Source of the DNA: Tubulanus polymorphus
Lineage: Eukaryota > Nemertea > Palaeonemertea > Tubulaniformes > Tubulanidae
DNA length: 64,000 nucleotides
Assembly: GCF_964204645.1 (NCBI RefSeq)
Contig: NC_134034.1
Coordinates: forward strand, 186,001 to 250,000
Direction of reading: 5' to 3'
Both the position numbers and the translations under genes were made by a program. Below are positions 25,426 through 37,860 of the stretch, piece by piece (position 1 is the first letter of the stretch; each line of letters opens with the position of its first letter). The notes under the pieces are model-generated. The model was not told where the DNA came from and did no database searches. It saw only the letters and a program-made list of their open reading frames with translations.

Positions 25426-25824
25426 AATCATAACCGGTAAACGGTACCTCATGACATCACGGATTATTGGCTATAAATGGAAGTGCTTTAACTGGGACCG
25501 TATCTCGGTTAAAACCCCTCATTTTAACGGCGCGATATTGTGGAGCACTTCAATAACAGTTCTAAGTGTTACTGTGAGTGGCTGTTATGAATTCAACAAT
25601 AGCGTTTCCGGTTGCAGTTGCACGGTTACTGTGTAGCAGCCGTGGCAAGCAGGGATAGAAATAATCAATTAAATTCCTTTTCCGCACTTCACACCGTAAT
25701 GACTTTAACAACCCGATCGATATGGTCTCCTCGACCAATCAGATCACAGTATTCAGCCGTACAAACGCCAAGCAGTAACCCAGATACTGGACAAGTTGTG
25801 GACTATCATCTGCCAACAGTCAGA

Positions 25825-26158
25825 TTAAACCCACACAACTGTGGAACTGGACTCAGAGTCAAATTAAACCCACACAACTGTGGAACTGGGTTCAGAGTCA
25901 AATCAAACCTACACAACTGTGGAACTGGACTCAGAGTCGAATTGAACCCACACAACTGTGAAACTGGACTCAGAGTCGAATTGAACCCACACAACTGTGG
26001 AACTGGACTCAGAGTCGAATTGAACCCACACAACTGTGGAACTGGACTCAGAGTCGAATTGAACCCACACAACTGTGGAACTGGACTCAGAGTCGAATTG
26101 AACCCACACAACTGTGGAACTGGACTCAGATTCGAATTACACCCACACAACTGTGGAG
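25825..26158 (+). repeat. 39-bp minisatellite family, about 9 units
   Basis: Units CACAACTGTGGAACTGGACT-CAGAGTCGAATTGAACCCA. Both strands are open because the period is 39. Variant columns are mostly single substitutions. Confidence 0.95.
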
Positions 26159-26809
26159 TTGGTGAAAACCTAAGCTAAACATTGTCCTCCAAAAGCAAGG
26201 ACCAGACTGAACTTAATCTCATATGCAAAGTCTAATTGCTGTCAGAGGAATTAATAATATGAAATTTCAAATGATATTCATGTGAATATTTCTATATAGA
26301 ACCGCAGTTGTTTATCGTCTGTACTGCGACTTCACAATTCATCATAAATACTATATTAAATACAGATACATTTATCTATATCTATATGTGAGCTGCTTGT
26401 ATATAATGTGTATATTGAAGGAATGTTGTATGGTAGAATTTGACGTTAAGTGGCTTCACAGGAAACACTGCGTACGAAAAATGAAGTGATCATTGAATAT
26501 ATCACCGATTAAATATCAATCGATACTAATGTAATAAAATAACGCTTTAACGCTCGACTATAGAGAATGATGGAGCCTGGAGATATTTGAAATGTCAGTC
26601 ACGATGTGACTCGTCGTGTCGTCTGTTTTACGATGCTCGTGTTGATGGTCGGTTACCCGCCTGCGGTTATGTTGTACATACGGTTATAAAATTCCACGGT
26701 TATTCTTAAAGAAACGTCTTATATTGATATTTGAGTCTGCCGCAGTTAGATGAGATTCCCTTGTTGAATGTTTCAATAGACGCCGCCGTTATCTGCTTTA
26801 GCAGGACGT

Positions 26810-27172
26810 ACGCCTGGAAACGCTACTGTGGCAAGTGAGGACCCGCTAGGGGCGCTTGCGTGAAGTCAGTCTTCCAAGCAGCGCTACTGTGGCAAGCGAG
26901 TATCCGCTAGGGGCGCTTGCGTGAAGTCAGTCTTCCAAGCAGCGCTACTGTGGCAAGCGAGTATCCGCTAGAGGCGCTAGTGTGAAGTCGGCCTTCTAGA
27001 CAACACTTTTGTGGCAAGCGAGTATCCACTAGAGGCGCTAGTGTGAAGTTGGCCTTCTAGACAACACTTTTGTGGCAAGCGTGTATCCGCTAGAGGCGCT
27101 AGTGTGAAGTTGGCCTTCTAGGCAACATTTCTTTGGCAAGCGAGCATCCGCTAGAGGCGCTAGTGTTTGGTC
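26810..27172. repeat. 61-bp minisatellite, about 6 copies
   Basis: Units contain GTGGCAAGCGAGTATCCGCT, AGAGGCGCTAGTGTGAAG and GGCCTTCTAGACAACAC. Single related pieces (TCGCTTGCCACA / GGTGTCGCTAGTG) occur at 28.75, 35.3, 48.8, 54.34 and 57.3 kb. Confidence 0.9.
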
Positions 27173-27399
27173 ACTAAGGAGACTGTAATTGTTACAATAA
27201 ATACAGAGTGTTAAATCAATCAGCGATGAAAGAGATGGGAAGATAAAAGTTTGCGTGCAGCGGCAGCGGCGATGGCGACGATGGAAGCTTTCTCGGTTGA
27301 ATGGAGAGATGGCTGCAAGTTCGTGACGATTTGATAGAGAGAATTCCTTCAGTCTCATTAGTAGCAAAACCACAGACACGAAAATTGTTACCGGTCTGT

Positions 27400-27745
27400 G
27401 AGAGATATAGGGAGGGGAGAGAGAGGAAATAGACGGGGAGAGAGAGGGGAGGGAGAGGAGAGAGGAGAGGGGAGGGGAGGGGGAGAGAAGAGGAGAGAGT
27501 CAGAGAGAGGAGAGGGGGAGGGAGAGGAGAGAGGAGAGGGAGAGAGGAGAGGGGAGGGGAGGGGAGAGAAGAGGAGAGAGTCAGAGAGAGGAGAGGGGGA
27601 GGGAGAGGAGAGAGGAGAGGGAGAGAGGAGAGGAGAGAGGAGAGGGGAGGGGAGGAGGAGAGAAGAGGAGAGAGTCAGAGAGAGGAGAGGGAGGGAGAGA
27701 GGAGATGGGAGGGGTGAGAGTCAGAGAGAGGAGAGAGGGGATCTA
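27400..27745. repeat. polypurine tract, GGGAGA type
   Basis: About 345 bp nearly all A/G with a repeated 80-90-bp higher-order unit. The Arg/Glu/Gly frame is an artefact. Such a homopurine-homopyrimidine mirror-rich block could adopt triplex DNA. Confidence 0.95.
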
Positions 27746-27749
27746 TCTA

Positions 27750-28585
27750 TCACTTCAGTATATGTATATATATAGCATGGTTAAAACGGATTATGATTTA
27801 ATCCGATTAACGGATTAACGCGTAGCCCCGTACGATTATAGCCTGCGGGCTATACATGTATGAATACATCAAAAATGTAATTCATCCGATTATAAATTCT
27901 ACCAATAACAAGAAAGCAAGGCTTATTACATATACGCCTACCTAACTGTGTAAACCGGTAAAGAATATTAAGAATTGGCTCTCGATGAATTTTGCGATTT
28001 TATTCTTTTTTGGATTAATCAATTTAGTATACAACAGGACAGAGAAGGGGAGAGGGGGGGGTAAAGTTGACATCTCTTTGGTCTACATAAAACGAACCCG
28101 TGGTTTTTCTAAAAAAAACTGTCCGTTGGACCGTTTTTCATCGGTCCAAAACGTGGCGTTATAACGGAGCACTTTTGCTGTAAACTGAACATTTTTTTCA
28201 CGAAACTAGGTCGAACACCTGGGTATATTCGACACCAGCCCCTGGACCTAAATGCGCGTATAGAATTCTCGGAAGGGGAACGCGCGCAGGGGAGTTCGTT
28301 GTGTGATTGAATTAGCGCTCACTTTGTTTTTGTTCGTTCAAACAAACGGGGTTTCTTTTAAAAAAAACAATGGCGTTAAAAACCTATCAGCGAATTAGGA
28401 GAAATGAAGTTGATTTCCTGGGAAAGAATTTTCTTGGAAAATGAGTTTGATGTCGTCGCGTAAGAATCGACACGAGGTGTTTCTCTCTCCGGAGAAACTG
28501 TGAAGACTTTCAGCTGCGAGACCGGTTGTTGTTCATTCTACTCATTCTAATTCAATGGAAATTTGGTCGAAAAAATCCAACTTTT
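27750..28585. other. no gene seen
   Basis: AT-rich sequence with no supportable exon; a G-run lies at about 28050. Confidence 0.4.
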
Positions 28586-28589
28586 TCCT

Positions 28590-28700
28590 CAGCCCCGGAG
28601 CCATCCCTCGGACAATCTGTAGCCCCGGAGCCATCCTTCAGACAGTCTGCAGCCCGGAGCCACTCCTCGGACAATCTGCAGCCCGGAGCCACCCTTGTTG
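28590..28700. repeat. 28-32-bp tandem repeat
   Basis: Four units with GCCCCGGAGCCATCCCTCGG and ACAATCTGTA-type variants. Confidence 0.8.
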
Positions 28701-28867
28701 ATAGCTTGCGGGTAGCAGATTTGTTTGTTTCTGTATTTGACTCTGGTCTGGTTGCGCGGTTAGTGAACCCTCGACTGCCACAGCCTGCTCTCTACATGAA
28801 ACGATCGACTAATGGCGAACATTAACGAAATGAGAGCAATTTGCGTGCGACTTGTCATAACCACCGC

Positions 28868-28870
<3 letters not shown>

Positions 28871-28926
<56 letters not shown>
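28871..28926. repeat. (GA)n microsatellite
   Basis: About 27 GA units. Confidence 0.97.
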
Positions 28927-28989
28927 CTGAGTAATTCCTGAATAAACCGTGACTATAAAATATCACGTAGAACAAAGTGGGCATGAAAC

Positions 28990-29098
28990 AGCAGGTGCCC
29001 CTTCCAGTCTATCGACGAGCAGGTGCCCCCTCAAGTCTATCGACGAGCAGGTGCCCCTTCCAGTCTATCGACGAGCAGGTGCCCCTTCCAGTCTATCT
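28990..29098. repeat. 29-bp minisatellite, 4 copies
   Basis: Unit GAGCAGGTGCCCCTTCCAGT-CTATCGAC. Confidence 0.9.
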
Positions 29099-29463
29099 AC
29101 AGTGACCACCACTGCAGCCACATTCGTGCAAGAGAAAAGATGTAATTGATACCAAGTGAACTTCTTCACGACGACTTCTCCTAAACCGTGGAAGCCTCAG
29201 AGATAAGAGCGACTGCTGATAACGGCGCGGAGTCTCCGACGGCCGGTGCACTCGGCGGTGGCACTCATATTTCATGTAAAAATCAATAATTGTAAATTCC
29301 TATTACTGTCGCGTTTGAATTATTGCATCTCTGAATCATATACAGTAGCGGCAGTAGCAGCAGCAGCAGCAGCAGCAGTCTCTATCTCTCCATCAAACTG
29401 CGCCGATCAAACCGTGACGCTATGAATATCAAACGATGTGGGCTACCATTAACAACCAGAGCT

Positions 29464-29700
29464 GCGCGACCAGCGTGAGGGGACCCGCTCGTCCTGATAG
29501 CGTGAGGGGACCCGCTCGTCCTGACAGCGCGAGGGGACCCGCTCGTACTGACAGCGTGAGGGGACCCACCCGCTCGTACTGACAGCGTGAGGGGACCCAC
29601 TCGCTCGTACTGACAGCGTGAGGGGACCCGCTCGCTCGTACTGACAGCGTGAGGGGACCCGCTCGTCCTGACAGCGTGAGCTGACCCACTCGCTCGTCCT
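29464..29700. repeat. 27-31-bp minisatellite, about 8 copies
   Basis: Units GACAGCGTGAGGGGACCCGC-TCGTCCT with 4-bp (CGCT) length variants. Confidence 0.9.
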
Positions 29701-30019
29701 GTTGTCTGTCGCTGCTGCTACCGCTAAATAAAGAGCAGCAATCTCATAAAATATGGTGATGGTTTGATATACAATCGGTGTTATATATCATTGTATAATG
29801 TGATCTCTAACAAGCGATGGTCGCACAGCGCAGAGCATACAATAAAATGGTCATGTTTTTGTTATAAATATTTATTACTACAGATTCATCAACACTGGCT
29901 TGTTGTTAGGGCTGTGAGGGGAGTGTGGGGAACTGTGTGGACAGTGGGGGAGCTGTGGGGGAACTGTGTGGGGAACTGTGTGAGGGCTGTGTGGGGACTG
30001 TGTGGGTTGTGGAGAGCCA

Positions 30020-30245
30020 CCAACCAATCAGTTCTCATGTTACATTTCCACCAACCAATCAGTTCTCGTGTTACATCACCACCAACCAATCAGTTCTCTC
30101 GTTACATCTCCACCAACCAATCAGTTCTCGTGTTACATCACCACCAACCAATCAGTTCTCTCGTTACATCTCCACCAACCAATCAGTTCTCATGTTACAT
30201 TTCCACCAACCAATCAGTTCTCTCGTAACATCACCACCAACCAGA
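30020..30245. repeat. 31-bp minisatellite with a CCAAT box in each unit
   Basis: Seven perfect CCAATCAG sites, 31 bp apart from 30024, in units CCACCAACCAATCAGTTCTC plus a variable ATGTTACATTT. An eighth, diverged unit lies at about 30240. Unrelated in sequence to the 15.1-kb CCAAT array. Confidence 0.95.
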
Positions 30246-30299
30246 AATTGACCAATCGCTGGGACTGAGACCAGGGACTGAGATAAAATGAGTACCTAT

Positions 30300-31650
30300 C
30301 GAAATCGACTGAAATATTTGCATATTTGTCTCGAATTCGGACCGAAACTCGGCAGTGTAGCAGACGAATCACTTCTTCATAAAATTGTATTCTTAAAACA
30401 GACGCCTGGACACGTGTTAATGTTGCGCTCCACGATTCCGGAAAACAACTAGCTGTAAAACCGTCGCTGCACCGGCGGAGAGTCTGTCGATCTGTCGATA
30501 TCAGCCATCAGTACCGGCTCGACTGTTCGGGTCGACAGTCTCGCCGAAAGAGCAAATTGATTTTATGTTGGAGAAAAAAAAATCACTTAGTTTATATGAA
30601 CGCGCGGCTGAGTGGATGTCGGGTTTGTTATTGCAATCGACGGTTCAGTAGAGAGTTAATGGCTGTAGTTTTCAGACTCGGATAGTACATTGTGCTGCCA
30701 GTATTATGAATGTCCATTTAGCAGCCGACAAACAGCGAGCACTACTGCAGCACTTGACACGATTATAGCAGCGATATCGATGTCTAAATCGTTATGTCCC
30801 TGGGCGTAAAAATTACCGGTTCCACCCGGTACAAAATTGGGAAGGCTCCGATTCCACCGAACAAACCGGTTTTTATTGTGGGATTTTCTACACATACTCG
30901 TCACAACACGGAATATAGTGTTTTATCATCAGTCTCTAGAAAAAGCACACGACGTTCTCTGTGCCAGTTGCCGAAAATGTACTCTCTAGTGAAGATAATC
31001 CCGGATCCGATGTAAAGTCTAATTATTATGTAACTACTGGACTCTGTTAATGCAGCCTCTCAATGTAAACCCGCACAGTCATCAACTCGACTTATCGTCG
31101 ATAAAACATGACCCAATACTAAATCATCAGTTACAACACGCCGTGGTTCACATAATGATAATTGCCTCCTGAAACGTGCCGTGCACTGAGCCGGAGCCGA
31201 CCGCCCGACTGTAAATGGAGAATGTTACTATTGTAGGAGATACTGATACTATTATTATGTTAGTATTAGCCATCGATCGAGATCACATTTGACCCGCGTC
31301 GCTGCCGTTAATCAGTTTGACCGATTCCGACCACACTGTAGTGTATATCTCGTTAGTAACGATCCGTGTTGTAACGTTACCCGTCGAGTAATCTCTACAC
31401 GACGGATCAGGAAATGTTACGACTCAATCTCTCTCAGTCAGCTACAAGCAGACGATACTGTTATTGATTGTTATGTAGCTGTTAATCAGGCAGCAGACAT
31501 GTGTCTGTGTCGCCGGTATAAAAACAGATATAAGTGTCATTGATTCACTTGATTTGGTCCATGGCCCATTATCACATCAATGAAACTATATCCATCGATT
31601 GCAGGAAAATATAAACTGATACATTCTCAGTCTCAATCTTCTTTCTCTTT
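30300..31650. other. no gene seen
   Basis: Only short open frames without splice, domain or composition support. Confidence 0.4.
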
Positions 31651-31844
31651 ATGCTTTGGTACATCTACAACTTCTCTTCCCTTCTTCTGTGCCTCTCCCT
31701 TCTCTCTCTCCCTTCACTATCTGTACGGAAGGACTCTCCTCTCTTCTCTCTCGACTTCTCTTATTTAATGCATGTTATATTGCAGTGATATTGCGGCTGA
31801 TATCAAGAAACTGCTCTCATACCGGGTTCACCATTCAAACCTCT

Positions 31845-32095
31845 CTCACTGTTTCCTCTCCTCCCCTCCCCCTCTCCTCCTCTCCCCCTCTCCTCCTCTC
31901 CCCCCTCTCCTCCTCTCTCCTTTCTCTCTCCTCCCTCACCCTCTCCCTCTCCTCTCTCATCTCCCTCTCTCCTCTCTCTCCCTCTCCCTCTCCCTCTCCC
32001 CCTCAGCTCTTCTCTCCCTCTCTTTCTCCCCCTCTCTCCCTCTCTCCCTCTCTCCCTCTCTCTCCCTCTCCCTCTCCCTCTCGCTCCTCCACCCC
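31845..32095. repeat. polypyrimidine tract, CTCTCC type
   Basis: About 250 bp of C/T-only sequence. Pro/Ser/Leu frames and the opposite Arg/Gly/Glu frame are artefacts. Confidence 0.95.
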
Positions 32096-32909
32096 TCATC
32101 TGATAACATAGACCTGTATAACATGGATCACTAATCAACAATCCGGGGTTCCTTCTATCAAAGTAACTGATTAAACAGACACATACGCAGACGGGAATCC
32201 TGTTTTTATTCCGCTGTGACCAGACGTCTTTTTCCGCCACGCCAGTCTCATCCATCGTCAATCCATTCTCTTTTCTTCTCTCAACCGTAGAATAGAAGCG
32301 AGTTCGCGGTAAGCATCAATCTGATAAATTATTTCAACTGTCCAGGGGCGCAGACCGACTACACAGATCTTATCATTATGATTAAGTTTATTCTTCCGCC
32401 GATTCTGCGGATTTTCTTCGGTTTCTTTTCGCCGAACAACTCCTCGCGACGACAAAGGTTTGCTCCGAAAATAAACAAGTTATGAGAGCCAGCCTTCGTC
32501 ATGGGAATCCAACCGAATCGTTGTATTTTGGGTTAATGCGGGATTCGAACCGAATCGAGATGTAAAGCGCACGTGTTCATCAATCACTCGCTTTATTGAC
32601 AATGTTGTGATTCGTGTTAATTTGTACAAAGATACTTCAATTATGAAAATGTGCAATTTCCGGAAAATCGTTTCATGCAGAACAAATAGATCATTTCATT
32701 GCGCTCTCGCTCTCGCGCAGTTCTCGCGATATCCCTCGAGAACTCTACACTGAAACAACCGAACGCGATCCAAATGGATGTCTCTGGATTTAGATTCACA
32801 GTTGTGTGGTTTTAATTCGTGTATCCAATGTCTTTGCATCTGAATCAAACCCGCACAAATCGTATTAAAATTAGACCCACGCAGGAGTATTGGATTGGAT
32901 CTAATCCTG

Positions 32910-33200
32910 GCTCAACTGTGGAACTGGGTCCACAGTGAAAATAAACCCACACAACTGTGGAACTGGATTCAGAGTCAAATTAAACCCACACAACTGTGGA
33001 ACTGGATTCAGAGTCAAATTAAACCCACACAACTGTGGAACTGGGTTCAGAGTCAAATTAAACCCACACAACTGTGGAACTGGGTTCAGAGTACAATTAA
33101 ACCCACACAACTGTGGAACTGGATTCAGAGTCAAACTAAACCCACACAACTGTGGAACTGGGTTCCGAGTCAAACTAAACCCACTCAACTGTGGAACTAT
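32910..33200 (+). repeat. 39-bp minisatellite family, about 7 units
   Basis: Units CACAACTGTGGAACTGGATT-CAGAGTCAAATTAAACCCA. A single diverged unit lies upstream at about 32800-32890. Open on both strands because of the 39-bp period. Confidence 0.95.
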
Positions 33201-33364
33201 ATGCTTTTATTGTCAGTACATACCCGCACGCATCCTTGCAATGCAAGCACGCAAACACGCACACAAACACGCACACATTGTAGGCTTCAACATTACGTAT
33301 GGTTTTTGTCACATCAATATTGTACAAATTGATTGGTCTGTTTGAACTTGTATATAGATACACC

Positions 33365-34620
33365 GTGGAGAGAGAGAGAGAGGACCGACAGATATACGAA
33401 ATGGAAATCGATTAACTTTCAAACATCTGTCGACGTCCCTTCTCCGTCAAATCACATTCGGGGATTTACAAACATATTCTGCTGACCTGCTGTACTACTG
33501 CACATCACTATCTGATTACATCTCCTGCTGTTCTATTGAACACTAGATATCTCTTTCGATCTCTCATCGCGCGTTCTTTTCAAAAACAACGCCAATTTTT
33601 TTCGGGAAATTATTCTTTTGAATTTCTCTTTGATGTCGCCGCCCAAGCGCCAGGAGATTGGATTTAGATGCACTGAAATTGCCTATGATTTTCCAAAACC
33701 TTTACAATTGGCTTCTTTTATACGACGCTCAAGCTCTGCGGGCCGAATACTTATTTCGAAATGTTTATTTCTTTGTGCCCATGGCTTCTCCTCCGTTCAC
33801 CCTAATACACCTCGTTCGACTCCTCATCCCGATATCGTATCCACTGTGGATCTAAGTGGATAGCCCGTTAAACGATAGTAATTTTGATCCACTTCAGTCG
33901 TGGTGTATATAACGACGTGTATTATTGCGTGAGAGTCCTTTCAAAAAATATTTTATATCATCTGGCAAGTGACGTCATCAGTCACTGTGATCTTTCGTTA
34001 TTGTGTGTGTCACAGTGTGTATTAGTACGCGTGTGCTCAGCGATTTGCGAGGCGCTACTTTTATCTGATGCGTGGCACTGGAGTGAAGTTTCAGGCGACA
34101 CCTCGCGCAGGCGCAGTCGCTCGAGTAGGAGATTTATAAACGGATCGTCCACTTTTCCCGTGAATTGAAGTTTTAAACCTTTTCTAACATGGAATAAAAC
34201 CTAGCTGCCTTAAATTGAAAGGATTTCGTTGGTAAGAATTTATTTTTATTTTTCAATTATTTATGAAACGAACTTTTGGAATTAATGAAAAATTTGGAAT
34301 AAGTTATAACTGATTTATTTCTTATCTAATTTCACCCGATCTTCACAAAGCATTCGATAAAGTAATATCAGCTGAAGAGTGATTATTGTTCAATTACTTG
34401 ACGCCTAGTGGTTTTGAAGTTTGAACCGGGACATTTTCAAATCTAAAATGACTTTTGATTAATTTTTATTGTCTTGAAGGCGTTCGATAAGGTCGTTCGC
34501 AAAATACCGCTCAGTCCAGAGCCTTATGAGAAGAAAACCTACGTAATAAGACTGGTTATTAGAAACTGAACCTGGAAATCAGTTGATTATTGTTGAGTGA
34601 CCAAAATATTGTGTGAAAGA
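33365..34620. other. no convincing gene
   Basis: Overlapping frames of 65-94 codons at 33.62-34.17 kb lack splice sites and domains. Two short words reading A-F-D-K-V (about 34352 and 34482), reminiscent of reverse transcriptase motif text, sit in frames full of stops and may be decayed retroelement or chance. Confidence 0.4.
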
Positions 34621-34627
34621 AGACGTT

Positions 34628-34669
34628 ACACCTGACGATGATCTCTAGGGTGAGATCGAAACGTCGTGT
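34628..34669 (+). ncRNA. hammerhead-ribozyme-like motif (Penelope-element type, no stem III loop)
   Basis: Stem I ACAC (34628-34631), core CTGACGA (34632-34638), one extra T, stem II GATCTC/GAGATC with a 6-nt loop (34640-34657), core GAAA (34658-34661), then CGTC with the expected cleavage C at 34665, and stem I GTGT (34666-34669). The stem III position is reduced to ACGT, which is self-complementary. Short hammerheads of this kind, known from Penelope-like retroelements, act as dimers. An AATAAA lies just downstream. The extra T before stem II weakens the call. Confidence 0.5.
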
Positions 34670-35099
34670 CTTATATATATATTTAGATTGAATAAATAAA
34701 TTCTGGTTTTTAAATTCTTTTAATCTGTAGATAGTGGGTTTATATCTTATTATATTGTGTGAAGTTAGAATATTCGAAAAAAACTGATTTTATCAGAAAC
34801 AGTAAATCCAATTTATTGATCTAATTCAAACAAAAGCGGGACTACAATCAGTCACAATTCTATGTGTACACGGGGATATAGGCGCCACCGGATTTTCAAA
34901 TTTTGAATCTGATGTTCGTTATCTCGATCGATAACCGCCACATGTCGCCCGATACCGAATAGAATCAATCCACTCTGACATATGGTGCCGGAGTCCACGT
35001 CGTAACGAATCATGGGAAAAATCTGGATTTTTTAAATCAAAACGATCGACATTGTCGTCATCTGTAACGTAGCTACTAAACCTGGGCACCTGTTTTCCA

Positions 35100-36360
35100 G
35101 GTCATTTCAATTTGCTAATTAGTGCTCACAAGATGTCTGCCTCCGCAAATACCCCCTATTACATCATCAAATCATCTATAGATCTATCTAGAAAAGATGG
35201 CTGCCAGAGAAAGATGGCTGCCTCGATAAATTCCCCCGGACAAACCACTTGAAAGAGTTAACCTTTAGGCCTGGGCACACTGGCGCACCTAGCGGACCCT
35301 CGATTGCCAGAGGTATAATCCTCGATTGCTAAGGCGCTGATTCAGTGTTTCTGAGGTCATGATTAGTTTCTGATTCGTCGTCGTCAAGTCAATCATTATT
35401 ATCATATTTTTTTCGGTGATGCGCGTTCTTTCATCTTCGCAGCGCTCCCATTTACCGCAATGTCCCCAGAATTAATTACCTCGACGACTAACAGTAGCGG
35501 CAGTAATTCAACGGCGACGATTGAAGATTAGATACTTCAAACTTCTTAATTCACCTCGAGGCTTCTCCTGTTCGTAATAACCGGCGCTGATTGTTGTTAT
35601 TAATCAAAAACTCATCGACGGTTCATCCCGGCGTTTTGTAGTTTGATTTACTCGACTCGCAGACGGCTGTTCGTGTCGCAGACGGCTGTTCGTGTCGCAG
35701 ACGTTGCTGCGAGAATGAAATCGTCGTTTAGTCGATCTGGTTTTTAATATGTTAGCATTTTGTTTGCGTCTGATTTTTGGCGTGTACATTTTGTTAATGA
35801 GTTGTAAGAAACTAATCTCGCAGATGAAGCGGCGAAGACGTTTCGGGATTTTTATTTGAAGTCTCTCTAAATGCGCGGCGCGGCGTCGAGTCTCGTCTGC
35901 GCAATGATAAAACAACAGACGCGTCGAGAGTGGAGTTACATCCGGAGTGTGTGTCGGGTGTCACCCCCAACCCCTCCTCCCCTCCCCCTCCATCTACTCA
36001 ACAGATTACACTTAAAAACTTATCGTCACCCTGCATGAGGTCTATTTTCGTTATCTGGGCCCCATGAACATATTTACCTGAACCCGATATTCTATTAGTC
36101 AACACCAGATCGTTCCCTGGTCTGGCTGTTTGCAGGGGGGGGGGTCAGGCAACAGATTGTCTATTGGTGTCGTACAAACTACAGGCAGCACGGATAGTCT
36201 AGCGGGTGGGGGTACAAGACTATATTCCTAATGCTGATTATATAAGGTTAATTTTTCCACAGGACTCGACCTGAGGAAGGTTCAATTTGTCTGATACCGC
36301 TGAGTGTTATTTGATGTTCTGAACCAAGTCACATAAAATTCCTATTAGATCAGTTGAAGA
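35100..36360. other. no gene seen
   Basis: Contains single copies of dispersed motifs (AAAGATGGCTGCC near 35200, CTAGCGGACCCTCGATTGCC near 35290), a G-run at 36135 and no exon. Confidence 0.4.
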
Positions 36361-36829
36361 ATTCTCGTGTTTAAACATGAAACTCTTAACACGAATTGTT
36401 GATAAAAAAAGTAAACATCATAAAAAGTTTGCAGCAAAAAAGTACTTCTACAAGTTTGAAGAATACTTAATTTGCATATTACAATGTAAATACATATATA
36501 TATATATACACGCGCTTAATGAGTTAGTTTCTCGGTCAAGGTCAAACTCTAGGTCAATGCCAAGGTTATATATGGCGAATTTTTTCCGCATGATTCTGCA
36601 GAGAACGACGAAGCTTCTCAATCCTTCACGAGAAACACCGTAAAAACCGCCGCCGCCGAACAGCGCGATTCTTCCTCCGCTGCGACGCTACGCAACGACG
36701 TTACTTTATAAACGTAATTAAACGCTCGTAAATCCAACGTGACATTTATTTACGTAACGCTAACGTTAGACTACAGCGGAGAATGCCAATTTGCGGCGGC
36801 AACGACGTAAAATATTTTTACACCATCGA

Positions 36830-36938
36830 CGAAGCGATTCAATCGACTCAGTATTTCTGACTGGTGGACCTCGTGCCGTACAGAATTCTATAAAACTCCT
36901 CAATCGATTCAGTATTTCTGACTGGTGGACCTCAAGTG
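36830..36938. repeat. direct duplication next to the 276-bp repeat
   Basis: Two copies of CAGTATTTCTGACTGGTGGA-CCTC about 60 bp apart, abutting repeat copy B. Confidence 0.75.
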
Positions 36939-37213
36939 TAATGAAGACTGTGGTCGTGGCAACAGTGTTATACATTCAAATATAAATTTATCTGACCAGG
37001 TCCTTCAGTAACTCGCTCAGGTCGAGACGGCATACAAACCTTTCACGGACCACTCATGCGCGATCTATAGATTGATCGGATAGGTCAGTTTTGGATTGTT
37101 CTGGTACAATACAGATTGTGGCTTGTACGACAAGAGGTCACGTTATTGTCACGTGATGGCAGTTTCGTGACTCAGTTCTCTACACGAGAACTTCACAATG
37201 AAACAGCGACTGG
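36939..37213 (+). repeat. 276-bp dispersed repeat, copy B
   Basis: Same orientation and boundaries as 16118-16393, with scattered substitutions (for example GGTCGTGG for GGCCGTGG). Both copies are followed by TTTCCTAGG. Confidence 0.85.
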
Positions 37214-37699
37214 AATTCAAATGTTTTTTTCCTAGGGGAGATTTGAGTATTGACAGTCGGACTAGAGTTCGGCAGCAAATAAAACCGATATGCTGATTTA
37301 GATGTATCGATTTATTTAACCGTTTGGTATATAATTCAGAGAACCATTTTGAAGTGAAAGCGCGTGTGAGTGAGTGTGATGTACACTCCGGTACCGGAGA
37401 GTCGTTACCCTCGGGGCTACTCTGTCACTGGTATCCGCTACTTGTCGGTGAGGAGGAGAGAGATTGATAATTCAATTTTCGGCGCCCTTTACATGGTGGA
37501 AATAGTGTCGACAATTTGAAAGCTAATCGATGCATTCTATAAGTGATGCATGTATACGCGTGGGTCTGAAGTATTAAGAGTTCATTCACACTTGAATTGA
37601 AGAGTAATTCATTTCCTATTGATTTTTTACATCTTGAATCCCATTTCACCGTCTGTTTAATATGCAAGAGTCGTCTGCTCTCGATGTGTGTCACCTGGT

Positions 37700-37860
37700 A
37701 CCGAGAGACTGAGAGTGAGAGAGTGAGAATGAGAATGAGAGTGAGTGTGAGAATGAGTGTGAGAATGAGTGTGTGAGTGTGAGAGTAAGAGTGAGTGTGA
37801 GAGTGAGGGCGTGAGAACGAGAATGAGATAGTGAGAGTGAGAGTGAGAGTGAGAGTGATG
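37700..37860. repeat. GAGAGTGAGAATGAG-type simple repeat
   Basis: Degenerate hexanucleotide repeat of GAGTGA/GAATGA. The Ser-His-Thr-Leu frames on the minus strand are artefacts. Confidence 0.9.

Noticed and set aside
30020-30245. CRISPR-like spacing of 31-bp repeats
   Set aside because: Units are directly tandem with no unique spacers, and the DNA is animal. It is a minisatellite.
33618-34168. Overlapping 65-94-codon frames
   Set aside because: No recognisable domain, no paired splice sites, and three competing frames over the same DNA.
34340-34600. A-F-D-K-V words suggesting reverse transcriptase
   Set aside because: Frames around them contain stops and no other RT motifs. The two words resemble each other as DNA and may be a small duplication.
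36262-36300. CCTGAGGAAGG motif as a second hammerhead
   Set aside because: A CTGAGGA word is present, but no GAAA core or stem II closes the structure.
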